Of a DNA stretch of 36,613 bases, positions 26,464-34,226 are shown piece after piece. Under the pieces are notes generated by a model, which saw nothing but the letters and a program-made list of their open reading frames with translations, was not told the origin of the DNA and did not search any database. The DNA comes from Rubrivivax sp. (lineage in GTDB: Bacteria; Pseudomonadota; Gammaproteobacteria; Burkholderiales; Burkholderiaceae_C): NCBI GenBank assembly GCA_030653505.1, contig JAURZK010000120.1, forward strand, positions 1-36,613. The letters are read 5' to 3'. The translations under genes were made by a program, and so were the position numbers. How positions within the stretch are numbered: position 1 is the first letter of the stretch; each line of letters starts with the position of its first letter.

Positions 26464-27424
26464 TGGCCCTGGAACGCGCACCGCGCCAGCCACCGCGAGC
26501 CACCGTCGCCGCCTGATACGGCGCGCCTGCGCGGTCGCGGCGCTGGCTTACTGCCTGCCCTTCGCCACCTGGGCCCTCGACGGCGCCGGCGCGCCGGCCG
26601 CCACCCGCACCGAAAGCAGCGAAGCCACCGCGCGCGAGCCCGGCGCCGTGCCCACGCTGAACGAGGCCGCCGCGCTGCGTGCCGCCCAGGCTGCCATCGG
26701 CAGGCCGCTGCCCGAGATGGTGCTGCTCGACCGCCAGGGCCGCCCCGTGAAGCTGGCCGATTACCGCGGCAAGCCCCTGCTGGTGAGCTTCATCTACACC
26801 GGGTGCTTCCAGGTCTGCCCGACGCAGACACGGGCCCTGCTGCAGGCCGTGCAGGGCCTGGAACGCACGCTGGGCGAACACCAGTTCAACATCGTCAGCA
26901 TCGGCTTCAACCAGCCCTTCGACAGCCCCGAGGCGATGCGCTCGTTCGCCCGCCAGCACCTCATCGAGCACCGCAACTGGGAGTTCCTGAGCCCGTCGCG
27001 GGAGGCCGTGGCCCAGCTCACGAACACGTTCGGCTTCAGCTACGTCGCCACGCCGGCGGGTTTCGACCACGTGCTGGGCGTCACCGTGGTCGACGCCGCG
27101 GGGCGCATCCACGCGCAGGTCTTCGGCGACAAGCTGCGCGCCGACCAGCTGGGTGAACCGCTGCGCCAGCTGCTGCTGGGCACACCACCCGCGGCGACGT
27201 CGACGCTGGCGGCCGTGGTCGAACGGGTGCGCATCCTGTGCACCGTCTACGACCCCGAGACCGGCGAGTACCGCTACGACTACAAGCTGATCTTCGAACT
27301 CATCGGTGGCGCGCTGTTCTTCTTCAGCGTGGCGATCTACCTGCTCATCGAATGGCGCGACCAGCGGCGTGCGCGCCGGCGTTCATGCACACCGCCCCAG
27401 CAAGCCTCCGGCAGCACGGCCTGA
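26447..27424 (+). CDS. Sco1/SenC-like copper chaperone with C-terminal membrane anchor
   Basis: The 325-residue protein has a signal or anchor segment (about 25-43), a thioredoxin-like Sco domain (about 85-250) and an unusual second hydrophobic segment (about 283-301) followed by a basic tail. The copper-binding motif is C-F-Q-V-C-P (Cys120, Cys124) with the distal ligand His208 in F-D-H-V-L-G. Sco proteins deliver copper to, or reduce, the CuA site, which matches the CuA subunit encoded here. The only plausible in-frame start is the ATG at 26447, inside the end of ctaB. A 17-codon frame starting at 26462 overlaps it and stops early. The C-terminal helix suggests a tethered variant fixed to the complex. 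Confidence 0.87.
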   Translation: MLRCADGPGTRTAPATASHRRRLIRRACAVAALAYCLPFATWALDGAGAPAATRTESSEATAREPGAVPTLNEAAALRAAQAAIGRPLPEMVLLDRQGRPVKLADYRGKPLLVSFIYTGCFQVCPTQTRALLQAVQGLERTLGEHQFNIVSIGFNQPFDSPEAMRSFARQHLIEHRNWEFLSPSREAVAQLTNTFGFSYVATPAGFDHVLGVTVVDAAGRIHAQVFGDKLRADQLGEPLRQLLLGTPPAATSTLAAVVERVRILCTVYDPETGEYRYDYKLIFELIGGALFFFSVAIYLLIEWRDQRRARRRSCTPPQQASGSTA

Positions 27425-28947
27425 ACGCCTGGCGCGCCGTCGAAGGCGCCTTCGATGCCGCCTTCAGCTCGCGCCTCAACCCGCTGCGTCACCTGGGCGC
27501 CATCGCCTTCCTGGCCTTCTGGCTGCTGGCGGCCAGTGGCGTGGTGCTGTTCATCGTCTTCGACACCTCGGTGACGGGGGCCTGGCGCTCCATCGATGAG
27601 CTGTCGCGCCTGCCCTTCGGCCTGGGCCGGCTGCTGCGCGGTCTGCACCGCTATGCCGCAGACGTGCTGGTGATCGTGATGGCGCTGCACCTGTTGCGCG
27701 AATGGCTGCACGGGCACGCACGCGGTTTCCGGCGTTTTCACTGGCTGACCGGCGTGCCGCTGATCGGCTTCGTCTTTGTCAGCGCCATCGGCGGCTTCTG
27801 GATCAACTGGGACCAGCTGGGCCAGTATTCGGCCATCGCCACGGCCGAGTGGCTGGACGCGCTGCCGCTGCTGGCGGCGCCGCTGGCGCGCAACTTCCTC
27901 GTCGAAGGGGCGGTGAGCGACCGCCTCTTCTCGCTCTTCGTGTTCGTGCACGTCGGCGTGCCGCTCTTGCTGCTGTTCGGCTTGTGGTTTCACATCCAGC
28001 GCATCACGCGCGCCGCCGTGCTGCCGCCGCGCCCGCTGGCGCTGGGGCTGCTGGCCACGCTGGCCGCACTGGCGCTGGCCAGCCCTGTGGCCAGCCACGC
28101 GCCGGCCACGCTGGCCCGCGTGCCCGATCAACTGCGGCTCGACTGGATCCTGCTCTTCGTGCACCCGCTGGTCGATGCCACCTCGCCGGCCTTCGTCTGG
28201 ACCGTGGTCGGCGCTGGCGCCGCGTTGCTGTTCGCGCTGCCCTTCCTGCCGCAGCCGCCGCGCCCGGCGGTGGCGGTGGTCGACGCCGACAACTGCAACG
28301 GCTGCAAGCGCTGTTTCGTCGACTGCCCCTACGCCGCGATCACGATGGTGCCGCACCCGAACCAGCGCATCGGCCGCACGCTGGCGCAGGTGGACGGCGA
28401 CCTGTGCGCCGGCTGCGGCATCTGCGCCGGCGCCTGCCCTTCGTCGACACCCTTTCGCACCGCGGCACAGCTGGTCACCGGCATCGACATGCCGCAGCTC
28501 GCCATGAACACGTTGCGCCAGCGCCTGCAACAGGCCGTGAGCACGGCGCAAACCGCCAGGCCGCTGGTGATGTTCGGCTGTGACCACGGTGCGCGTTGCA
28601 GCAGTCTGGCGGCATCCGACGTCACGCCCTTCAGCCTGCTGTGCGCCGGCCAGCTGCCGCCGTCCTTCGTCGAGTACGCCTTGCGCGACGGCGCCGCCGG
28701 CGTGCTGGTGGCGGCCTGCCGCGAGGGCGGCTGCGAGTTCCGGCTCGGCGAGCGCTGGACGGCCGAACGCCTCGCCGGCGAGCGTGAACCGCACCTGCGT
28801 GCCGGCTTGGCTGCGCAGCGGCTGGAACTGGTGTTCGCCGGCCCCGGCGACGAAGACCAGTTGGCCGCCGGTCTGGAACGCCTGCGCCAGCGTGTGCAGA
28901 CGCTGGCCCCCGACCCGGACCCTACATTGCGCCTGCACCATGCCTGA
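27385..28947 (+). CDS. Cytochrome b (N-half) - two [4Fe-4S] - MvhD-like fusion
   Basis: The 520-residue protein fuses three electron-transfer modules. Residues 30-290 form a cytochrome b N-terminal domain with two bis-His heme pairs, His88/His102 and His189/His203, each 14 apart as in cytochrome b6. Residues 300-355 carry two [4Fe-4S] clusters (C-N-G-C-K-R-C-F-V-D-C-P and C-A-G-C-G-I-C-A-G-A-C-P). Residues 395-475 resemble MvhD/FrhD, the hydrogenase-heterodisulfide reductase linker (F-G-C-D-H, V-L-V-A-A-C-R-E-G-G-C-E-F). The soluble part should face the cytoplasm, so electrons could pass from a cytoplasmic donor through two hemes across the membrane. The donor is unknown. The start at 27385 overlaps the Sco gene by 40 bp, and the end overlaps the next gene by 8 bp. 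Confidence 0.85.
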   Translation: MHTAPASLRQHGLNAWRAVEGAFDAAFSSRLNPLRHLGAIAFLAFWLLAASGVVLFIVFDTSVTGAWRSIDELSRLPFGLGRLLRGLHRYAADVLVIVMALHLLREWLHGHARGFRRFHWLTGVPLIGFVFVSAIGGFWINWDQLGQYSAIATAEWLDALPLLAAPLARNFLVEGAVSDRLFSLFVFVHVGVPLLLLFGLWFHIQRITRAAVLPPRPLALGLLATLAALALASPVASHAPATLARVPDQLRLDWILLFVHPLVDATSPAFVWTVVGAGAALLFALPFLPQPPRPAVAVVDADNCNGCKRCFVDCPYAAITMVPHPNQRIGRTLAQVDGDLCAGCGICAGACPSSTPFRTAAQLVTGIDMPQLAMNTLRQRLQQAVSTAQTARPLVMFGCDHGARCSSLAASDVTPFSLLCAGQLPPSFVEYALRDGAAGVLVAACREGGCEFRLGERWTAERLAGEREPHLRAGLAAQRLELVFAGPGDEDQLAAGLERLRQRVQTLAPDPDPTLRLHHA

Positions 28948-29473
28948 CACCCCTGCCCGAAGCCCGACCCGGCTGGGCCCGCGCGCCTGGCTCGGGCAGC
29001 TGCTGCTCTACGGGCTGTTCGCCTTGACCATCGGCGTCTTTTCGCAATGGCCGCCCTACCGGCACCTGCAGGCCGACGAGGCACTCATCAAGCTCAGCTT
29101 CACGCGCGTGGGCAAGCCGGTGGGCGACTGCCGCATGCTGAGCGCGGAGGAACTGGCCCGCCTGCCGCCGAACATGCGCGAGCCGAAGATCTGCCCGCGC
29201 GAACGTTCGCCGGTGACGGTGCAGGTCGACCTGGACGGCCGCACCGTGCTGCAGCGCGTGGCACCGCCCACCGGCGTGGCCAAGGATGGTGCCGCCGCGG
29301 TCTACGAGCGGCTGGTGGTGCCCGCAGGCGTGCACCAGATCGCCGTGCGGCTGTCCGACGACGTGCGTGCACGCGACGCCGGCTACCGCCGCGACGCCCG
29401 CGTGACGCTGGTGCCGGGCCAGGTGCTGGTGATCGATTTCGACGCCGCGAAAGGCGGCATCACGCTGCAATGA
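28940..29473 (+). CDS. Membrane-anchored periplasmic protein of unknown function
   Basis: The 177-residue protein has one N-terminal hydrophobic helix (about 19-38) and then a mainly beta-rich domain containing C-R-M-L-S-A-E-E-L and K-I-C-P-R-E-R-S-P-V-T-V. The two Cys residues (about 63 and 86) could form a disulfide in the periplasm. The strand pattern and the V-P-A-G-x-H-Q-I-A-V-R-L ending look Ig-like, somewhat like the soluble end of FixG/CcoG proteins, but I recognise no family. It overlaps the fusion gene before it (8 bp) and the gene after it (ATGA, 4 bp), so it is firmly part of the operon. An assembly factor or a small accessory subunit is the likely role by inference. Confidence 0.75.
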   Translation: MPDTPARSPTRLGPRAWLGQLLLYGLFALTIGVFSQWPPYRHLQADEALIKLSFTRVGKPVGDCRMLSAEELARLPPNMREPKICPRERSPVTVQVDLDGRTVLQRVAPPTGVAKDGAAAVYERLVVPAGVHQIAVRLSDDVRARDAGYRRDARVTLVPGQVLVIDFDAAKGGITLQ

Positions 29474-30969
29474 GCACCCTCACCACCCCGACAGACGGCC
29501 GGCGATCACTGCCGCAGGCTGCGAGCAGTCAACGCCCCGGCCACGACGGCGCCACGGCCTCCAGCCCGGCCGACTACACGCTGCCCTGGGTCGCGGCCGG
29601 CCAGCGCAGCCTGGCGCGCGCCTGGATGCTGCTGGCGCTGGCCGCCCTGGTGGGGTCGGGCCTGTTTTCGGTGTTGCTGGTGCTGGCGCGCACGCCGGTC
29701 ATCAACGCCTGGTTGCCGGCGGGCGACTTCTTCCGCGTCGCGCTGGTGGTGCACGTCGACCTGTCGGTGCTGGTCTGGTTCGTGGCTATCGCCGGCCTGC
29801 TGTGGAGCCTGAACGCACGCCCGGCGCGCTCCGGTGCCGGCGCGGCGCTGAACTGGGTGCCCTTGCTGCTGTGCGGCGCCGGTGCGCTGGGCATGGCGCT
29901 GGCGGCCTTCGTCGGCGGCGGGCCGGCGGTGATGGCCAACTACATCCCGATGCTGGACAGCGCCGCTTTCCGCGGCGCGGTGGGTGTGTTCGGGCTGGGC
30001 GCGCTGCTGCTGGTGTTGCTGAGCCTGGTCCGTGCGCTGCCGGTGGGCCCGGCCGTGGACGGCGCCGGCGCGCTGCGCTTCGGCCTGCACGCCAGCGCCG
30101 TGGCTGCAGCGGTGGCCTTGCTCGCCTTCGCCTGGTCGCTGGCCGTCGTGCCGACCAGCCTGCCTGCCAAGGCCTACTACGAAATCCTCTTCTGGGGCGG
30201 TGGCCACGCACTGCAGTTCACCTGGACACTGCTGATGCTGGTGGCCTGGCTGGCACTGGCGCAGGCCTGCGGTGGCCGCGTTCCGCTCAGCCCGCGCATC
30301 GTGCTGCTGCTGTTCGTGGTGGCGCTCGTCGGTGTCTTCGGCACGCCGCTGGCCTACCTGATGCACGAGGTGAGCACGGTCGAACACCGCGACATGCACA
30401 CCTGGGGCATGCGCTTCGGCGGCGGCCTGGCCATCGCGCCGCTCGCGCTGGCGGTGCTGCTGGCGATGGCGGCTCGGCGCGCCGGGCCTGCGCTCACGGG
30501 CACGCAGCGCCCGCTGCCCGCGCTGTCCGCAGAACAGCGCCCGCTGCGTTCGGCGCTGCTGGCGTCGATGCTGCTGTTCGTCGCCGGGGGGGTCATCGGC
30601 CTGGCCATCCAGGGCAACAACGTCAAGATACCGGCGCACTACCACGGCTGCATCGTCGGCGTGACGCTGGCGCTGATGGGCGTCGTCTACCACCTGCTGC
30701 CGCAGCTGGGCTACCGCGCGCCGGCCGGCCGTGCTGCCGTGCTGCAACCGGGGCTCTACGGCGGCGGGCAGCTGCTGCACATCGTCGGCCTGGTGTGGTC
30801 GGGCGGTTATGGCGTGCAGCGCAAGGTGGCCGGCGCAGAACAGGTGCTGCGCAGCCCCGGCGAGGTGGCCGGCATGGGCCTGATGGGCCTGGGCGGGCTG
30901 CTGGCCATCGCCGGCGGCCTGCTCTTCGTGGTGGTGGTGGTGCGCGCGATGCGCCAGCCGCGTTCATGA
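29470..30969 (+). CDS. Second heme-copper subunit I-like protein, altered active site
   Basis: The 499-residue protein has about 12 helices. Low-spin heme ligands are predicted at His95 (V-V-H-V-D-L-S-V-L-V-W-F) and His392, and the high-spin ligand at His390 (I-P-A-H-Y-H-G). The CuB-type first His is His246 in W-G-G-G-H-A-L-Q-F, but Phe250 replaces the active-site Tyr. The adjacent His-His pair of helix VII is not seen; instead the region has separated His299, His306 and His310 (M-H-E-V-S-T-V-E-H-R-D-M-H). The distal site may therefore hold a different metal, such as iron, or none. It resembles proteins labelled cbb3-type subunit I, yet no ccoO or ccoP is present. It starts by ATGA overlap. 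It could be a second NO reductase or an electron-transfer partner. Confidence 0.8.
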   Translation: MSTLTTPTDGRRSLPQAASSQRPGHDGATASSPADYTLPWVAAGQRSLARAWMLLALAALVGSGLFSVLLVLARTPVINAWLPAGDFFRVALVVHVDLSVLVWFVAIAGLLWSLNARPARSGAGAALNWVPLLLCGAGALGMALAAFVGGGPAVMANYIPMLDSAAFRGAVGVFGLGALLLVLLSLVRALPVGPAVDGAGALRFGLHASAVAAAVALLAFAWSLAVVPTSLPAKAYYEILFWGGGHALQFTWTLLMLVAWLALAQACGGRVPLSPRIVLLLFVVALVGVFGTPLAYLMHEVSTVEHRDMHTWGMRFGGGLAIAPLALAVLLAMAARRAGPALTGTQRPLPALSAEQRPLRSALLASMLLFVAGGVIGLAIQGNNVKIPAHYHGCIVGVTLALMGVVYHLLPQLGYRAPAGRAAVLQPGLYGGGQLLHIVGLVWSGGYGVQRKVAGAEQVLRSPGEVAGMGLMGLGGLLAIAGGLLFVVVVVRAMRQPRS

Positions 30970-31005
30970 CACCGACACGATGACCACGACAGCGAAGGCC
31001 ACGCG

Positions 31006-32973
31006 ATGATCGCCTCGATGCAGCGTGCCCTGCGCGCGGCTTTCATGGGCGCCGAGGGCCTGTTCAACCGCGCCTTCGGCGACCGCCTCAACCCGCTGTA
31101 CCACCTGGGCGCCATCAGCTTCTTCCTGTTCTGGGTGGTGGGCGCCACGGGCCTGGTGCTGTACGCCTTTTTCGACACCAGCGTCGAAGGGGCCCACCGG
31201 TCGATGGAAGCGCTGGCGCAAACACTGTGGGGTGCCGGCGGCGTGCTGCGCACGGTGCACCGGCACGCGTCCGACGCGCTGGTGCTGACGATGAGCATCC
31301 ACGCCCTGCGCTACTTCGCGTTCGACCGCCTGCGCGGCTTCCGCTGGTTCTCGTGGGTCACCGGCGTGGTGCTGGTGTGGCTGGCCTTCGTGGCCGGCGT
31401 CAACGGCTACATGCTGCCCTGGGACCGCCTGGCGCAGTTCGTCACCCAGGCCAGCTTCGAGTGGATCGACTGGCTGCCCGGTTTCGGCGGCACGCTGATC
31501 CGCAACTTCATCCTGCCCGAGCACGTCGGCAACCGCTTGTTCTCGCTGCTGGTGTTCATCCACATCGGCGTGCCGCTGGTGATGCTGCTGGTGATGTGGC
31601 TGCACGTGCAGCGTGTGCCCAAGGCCAGCACGCAGCCACCGCGGCCCATCACGGTGGCGCTGGTGCTGATGCTGCTGGTGCTGGCGCTGGCCACGCCGGT
31701 GGCCAGCCAGGGCCCGGCAGACCTGCACACGGCGCCGGCCGTGTTGATGTTCGACTGGTTCCTGCTGGCCCTCTTCCCGCTGCTCTACGCCTGGCCGCTG
31801 GGCGTGGTGTGGGGCGTGGTGGGCGGCGCCACGCTGCTGCTGCTGCTGCTGCCCTGGCTGCCGCCGCGGCGCGGCGATGCACAGCTGATGCAGCTGACGG
31901 CGCACCCTGGGCCGGTGCGCTTCGCGGCAAGGGCTGGTGAAACGCTGCTCGAGGCCGGCCTGCGCGCCGGCGTCGCGCTGCCCTACGACTGCCGCTGCGG
32001 CGGCTGCGGTGTGTGCGTGTGCACGGTGCTCAACGGCCGCGTCGACCACGGCCCCTACCAGGCTGCGGCGCTGACGACGGTCATGCGCTCACGCGGCCAG
32101 ACGCTGATGTGCTGCGCGGTGGCGCTGGAAGACCTGGAGATCGAGGTCGAAGGCGTGCCCACGCTGACGCTCGGCGAGGCCGACGGCGCCGCGCGTGAAA
32201 CCGCCGCCGGGTTGCGACGCCGGCACGGCCACGTCAGTGCGATGGAGCGCCTGGCCCCTGACCTGATGCGCGTGTTCATCACGCTGCCCGGCGACGAGAA
32301 ACTGCCCTTCGTGGCCGGGCAATACCTCAACATCGTGCTCGAAGACGGTGCCCGGCGCGCCTTCTCGTTTGCCAGCGCGCCGGCCGACCCCGGCCAGCCC
32401 CCTTCGACCGCAGGCGACGTGATCGAACTGCACGTGCGGTGGGTCCCCGGCGGCCGCTACACGGGCCATGTCTTCGAGCGCATGAAGGTCGGTGACGCCG
32501 TCGAATTCGAAGGCCCCCTGGGCCGGTTCACCCTGCACGACAGCCAGCGCCCCATCCTCTTCGTAGCCGGTGCCACCGGGTTCGCGCCCATCAAGAGCAT
32601 CCTCGAAGAAGCCTTCCGCCGCGGGGTGCGCCGGCCGATGGAGCTGTACTGGGGCGTGCGCCACGAGCACGACCTCTATCTGCTGGAGACTGTCGCACGC
32701 TGGCAGCGTGAACATGCCAACTTCAAGTTCGTGCCGGTGCTGTCGGAGCCCGACGAAAGCAGCGCCTGGGCCGGGCGGCGTGGGTATGTGCACGAGGCGC
32801 TGCTGGCCGACCACCCCGACCTGACTGGCTACGAGGTCTACGCCTGCGGCTCGGTACGCATGGTGACGGCGGCCGTGCCCGACTTCATCGCACACGGCCT
32901 GTCCGAGCAGTACTGCTTTTCCGACGCCTTCACGCCGACGAGTGCAGCAAAACCTGCCGCCCCCGACACCTGA
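31006..32973 (+). CDS. Cytochrome b (N-half) - [2Fe-2S] ferredoxin - FAD/NAD(P)H reductase fusion
   Basis: The 655-residue protein appears to be a complete NAD(P)H-to-membrane electron chain. Residues 30-290 are a cytochrome b domain with heme pairs His85/His99 and His186/His200. Residues 295-385 are a plant-type ferredoxin with Cys329, Cys334, Cys337 and Cys369 or Cys370. Residues 405-645 are a ferredoxin-NADP reductase-like domain with the FAD motif R-A-F-S-F-A-S-A-P, the nucleotide loop F-V-A-G-A-T-G-F-A-P-I and the C-terminal Y-A-C-G-S motif. It shares its cytochrome b part with the 4Fe4S fusion three genes upstream, which implies duplication and swapping of soluble modules. It lies 36 bp after the second subunit I gene, with AAGG before the ATG. 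Passing electrons from NADH to the NO reductase is inference. Confidence 0.88.
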   Translation: MIASMQRALRAAFMGAEGLFNRAFGDRLNPLYHLGAISFFLFWVVGATGLVLYAFFDTSVEGAHRSMEALAQTLWGAGGVLRTVHRHASDALVLTMSIHALRYFAFDRLRGFRWFSWVTGVVLVWLAFVAGVNGYMLPWDRLAQFVTQASFEWIDWLPGFGGTLIRNFILPEHVGNRLFSLLVFIHIGVPLVMLLVMWLHVQRVPKASTQPPRPITVALVLMLLVLALATPVASQGPADLHTAPAVLMFDWFLLALFPLLYAWPLGVVWGVVGGATLLLLLLPWLPPRRGDAQLMQLTAHPGPVRFAARAGETLLEAGLRAGVALPYDCRCGGCGVCVCTVLNGRVDHGPYQAAALTTVMRSRGQTLMCCAVALEDLEIEVEGVPTLTLGEADGAARETAAGLRRRHGHVSAMERLAPDLMRVFITLPGDEKLPFVAGQYLNIVLEDGARRAFSFASAPADPGQPPSTAGDVIELHVRWVPGGRYTGHVFERMKVGDAVEFEGPLGRFTLHDSQRPILFVAGATGFAPIKSILEEAFRRGVRRPMELYWGVRHEHDLYLLETVARWQREHANFKFVPVLSEPDESSAWAGRRGYVHEALLADHPDLTGYEVYACGSVRMVTAAVPDFIAHGLSEQYCFSDAFTPTSAAKPAAPDT

Positions 32974-32994
32974 AACGATCACCTCACCTGTCAA

Positions 32995-33011
32995 CGGCGG
33001 GCTTCGCCGCC
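32995..33011 (+). terminator. Small hairpin after the NO reductase operon
   Basis: A 5-bp GGCGG/CCGCC stem with a 6-nt loop lies 23 bp after the stop of the last operon gene. It is short and has no T tract, so termination here is only a weak suggestion. Confidence 0.25.
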
Positions 33012-33078
33012 AAGGTGGCGCCAGGCGTGCTGCGTGCAGAGCCTCTTCACGCAGCGAACGGACTGCAGACACCTCGGT

Positions 33079-33489
33079 TCAGGTCGACAGCCAGCGCAGC
33101 GGTCCGTACGGGTCGTGCGCGATGGCCGTGCCGACGATCCATGCGAAGCAGACCAGGGCGGCCAGCGTCCATGCCAGACGCCCTAGGGGCGTGCGCGCGC
33201 GCCGCAGCGCCATCGTGCCCAGGCCGATGTAGACCAGAAGCAGCAGCAGCTTGGCGCCCAGCCAGGCCTGCACCACGGGGTTGAGCTGCAGCGCAGCCCA
33301 CAGCAACGCGCCGGCGCTCAGCAGGCCGGTGTCGATGGCCCAGCTGGCCACCCGGGCCGGCCGCGAGAGCGGCCACCGCGCGCCAGCGAGCGTGGCGAAC
33401 GCCCGCAAAGCGAACAGACTGCCACTGGCGGTGACGAAGCCGACGTGCAACTGGCGCAAGGTGATGTAATGTTCGAGCAAGGCCTGCAT
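33079..33489 (-). CDS. SirB2-family membrane protein
   Basis: The 136-residue protein has four predicted helices. It begins with Y-I-T-L-R-Q-L-H-V-G-F-V-T-A-S-G-S-L-F-A-L-R, and it has the central L-N-P-V-V-Q-A-W-L-G-A-K-L-L-L-L-L-V-Y-I-G-L-G segment and W-I-V-G-T-A-I-A-H-D-P of the SirB2/YchQ family. The function of this family is not established; the conserved His residues suggest a heme- or redox-linked role, and members often lie near respiratory genes. It diverges from the Crp/Fnr regulator gene across only 38 bp, so the two promoters overlap. Confidence 0.88.
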   Translation of the reverse strand: MQALLEHYITLRQLHVGFVTASGSLFALRAFATLAGARWPLSRPARVASWAIDTGLLSAGALLWAALQLNPVVQAWLGAKLLLLLVYIGLGTMALRRARTPLGRLAWTLAALVCFAWIVGTAIAHDPYGPLRWLST

Positions 33490-33527
33490 CAGGCGTTGGG
33501 TGTTGCTGCTTCAGGGAAAACTCCACC

Positions 33528-34226
33528 GTGCTCGATACCCGCAACTTCGACATTCCCCGCTTCCTGGCGGTGCTGCCCTTGTTCTCCGACATCGGCAGTG
33601 CCGAACGTGAGCGCTTGGCACAGGGCTGCCAGCTGCGGCGTTTCGAACGCGGAGGCATGGTCTTTCGCGTCGGCGAGCCTTGTGATGCTTTCCATGTCGT
33701 CGTCGTCGGGCAGGTCAAACTGTTCGTGGTTTCGCCGGCGGGGCAGGAAAAGGTGATCGAACTCGTCAGCCCCGGCGCGAGTTTCGCAGAGGCCCTGATG
33801 TTCCTGGGCAGGCCCTGCATGGTCAACGCCCAGGCGCTGGCCGACACGCTGCTGCTGTCGGTCCATCGCGACGCCGTGGTGGCCGAACTGGAACTCGACG
33901 GCCGCTTCGCCATGCGCATGCTCGCCGGCCTGTCGCGGCGCCTGCACGGCCTGGTGCACGACGTGCAGGCCTATGCCCTGCAAAGCGGGGTGCAGCGTGT
34001 CGTCGGCTATCTTCTGCGCGACCAGGTGCTCGACGACGGCCGCACCGACGAAGCGCGAACGGTGTCGCTGCCTGTCAGCAAGGCAACCGTGGCCTCGCGC
34101 CTGTCGCTGACGCCGGAGTACTTCTCGCGTGTGCTGCGTGAACTCGAAGTCGCAGGCCTGATCGCCGTCGACAAGCGCGACATCCACATCCTCGACAGCA
34201 AACAACTCGCCGCCTACCGCGCCTAG
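33528..34226 (+). CDS. Crp/Fnr-family regulator of the Dnr/NnrR type
   Basis: The 232-residue protein has an N-terminal cyclic-nucleotide-binding fold (about 10-125), a long dimer helix and a C-terminal winged helix. The recognition helix reads T-P-E-Y-F-S-R-V-L-R-E-L with Glu197, Ser200 and Arg201, the E-x-x-S-R set that contacts TTGA half-sites in FNR and Dnr. It lacks the N-terminal Cys cluster of FNR, so it should not sense O2 through an iron-sulfur centre; Dnr/NnrR proteins respond to NO, probably through heme. The TTGAAC palindromes before nirS, the NO reductase operon and the DUF2249 gene are its likely targets. The start is GTG, with AGGGA upstream at rather long spacing. Its 3' end overlaps the DUF2249 gene by 4 bp, tail to tail. 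Confidence 0.88.
   Translation: MLDTRNFDIPRFLAVLPLFSDIGSAERERLAQGCQLRRFERGGMVFRVGEPCDAFHVVVVGQVKLFVVSPAGQEKVIELVSPGASFAEALMFLGRPCMVNAQALADTLLLSVHRDAVVAELELDGRFAMRMLAGLSRRLHGLVHDVQAYALQSGVQRVVGYLLRDQVLDDGRTDEARTVSLPVSKATVASRLSLTPEYFSRVLRELEVAGLIAVDKRDIHILDSKQLAAYRA

Noticed and set aside
29470..30969. Annotation as CcoN of a cbb3 oxidase
   Set aside because: No ccoO or ccoP is present, the helix VII His pair is missing and the active-site Tyr is absent. A generic heme-copper label is safer.
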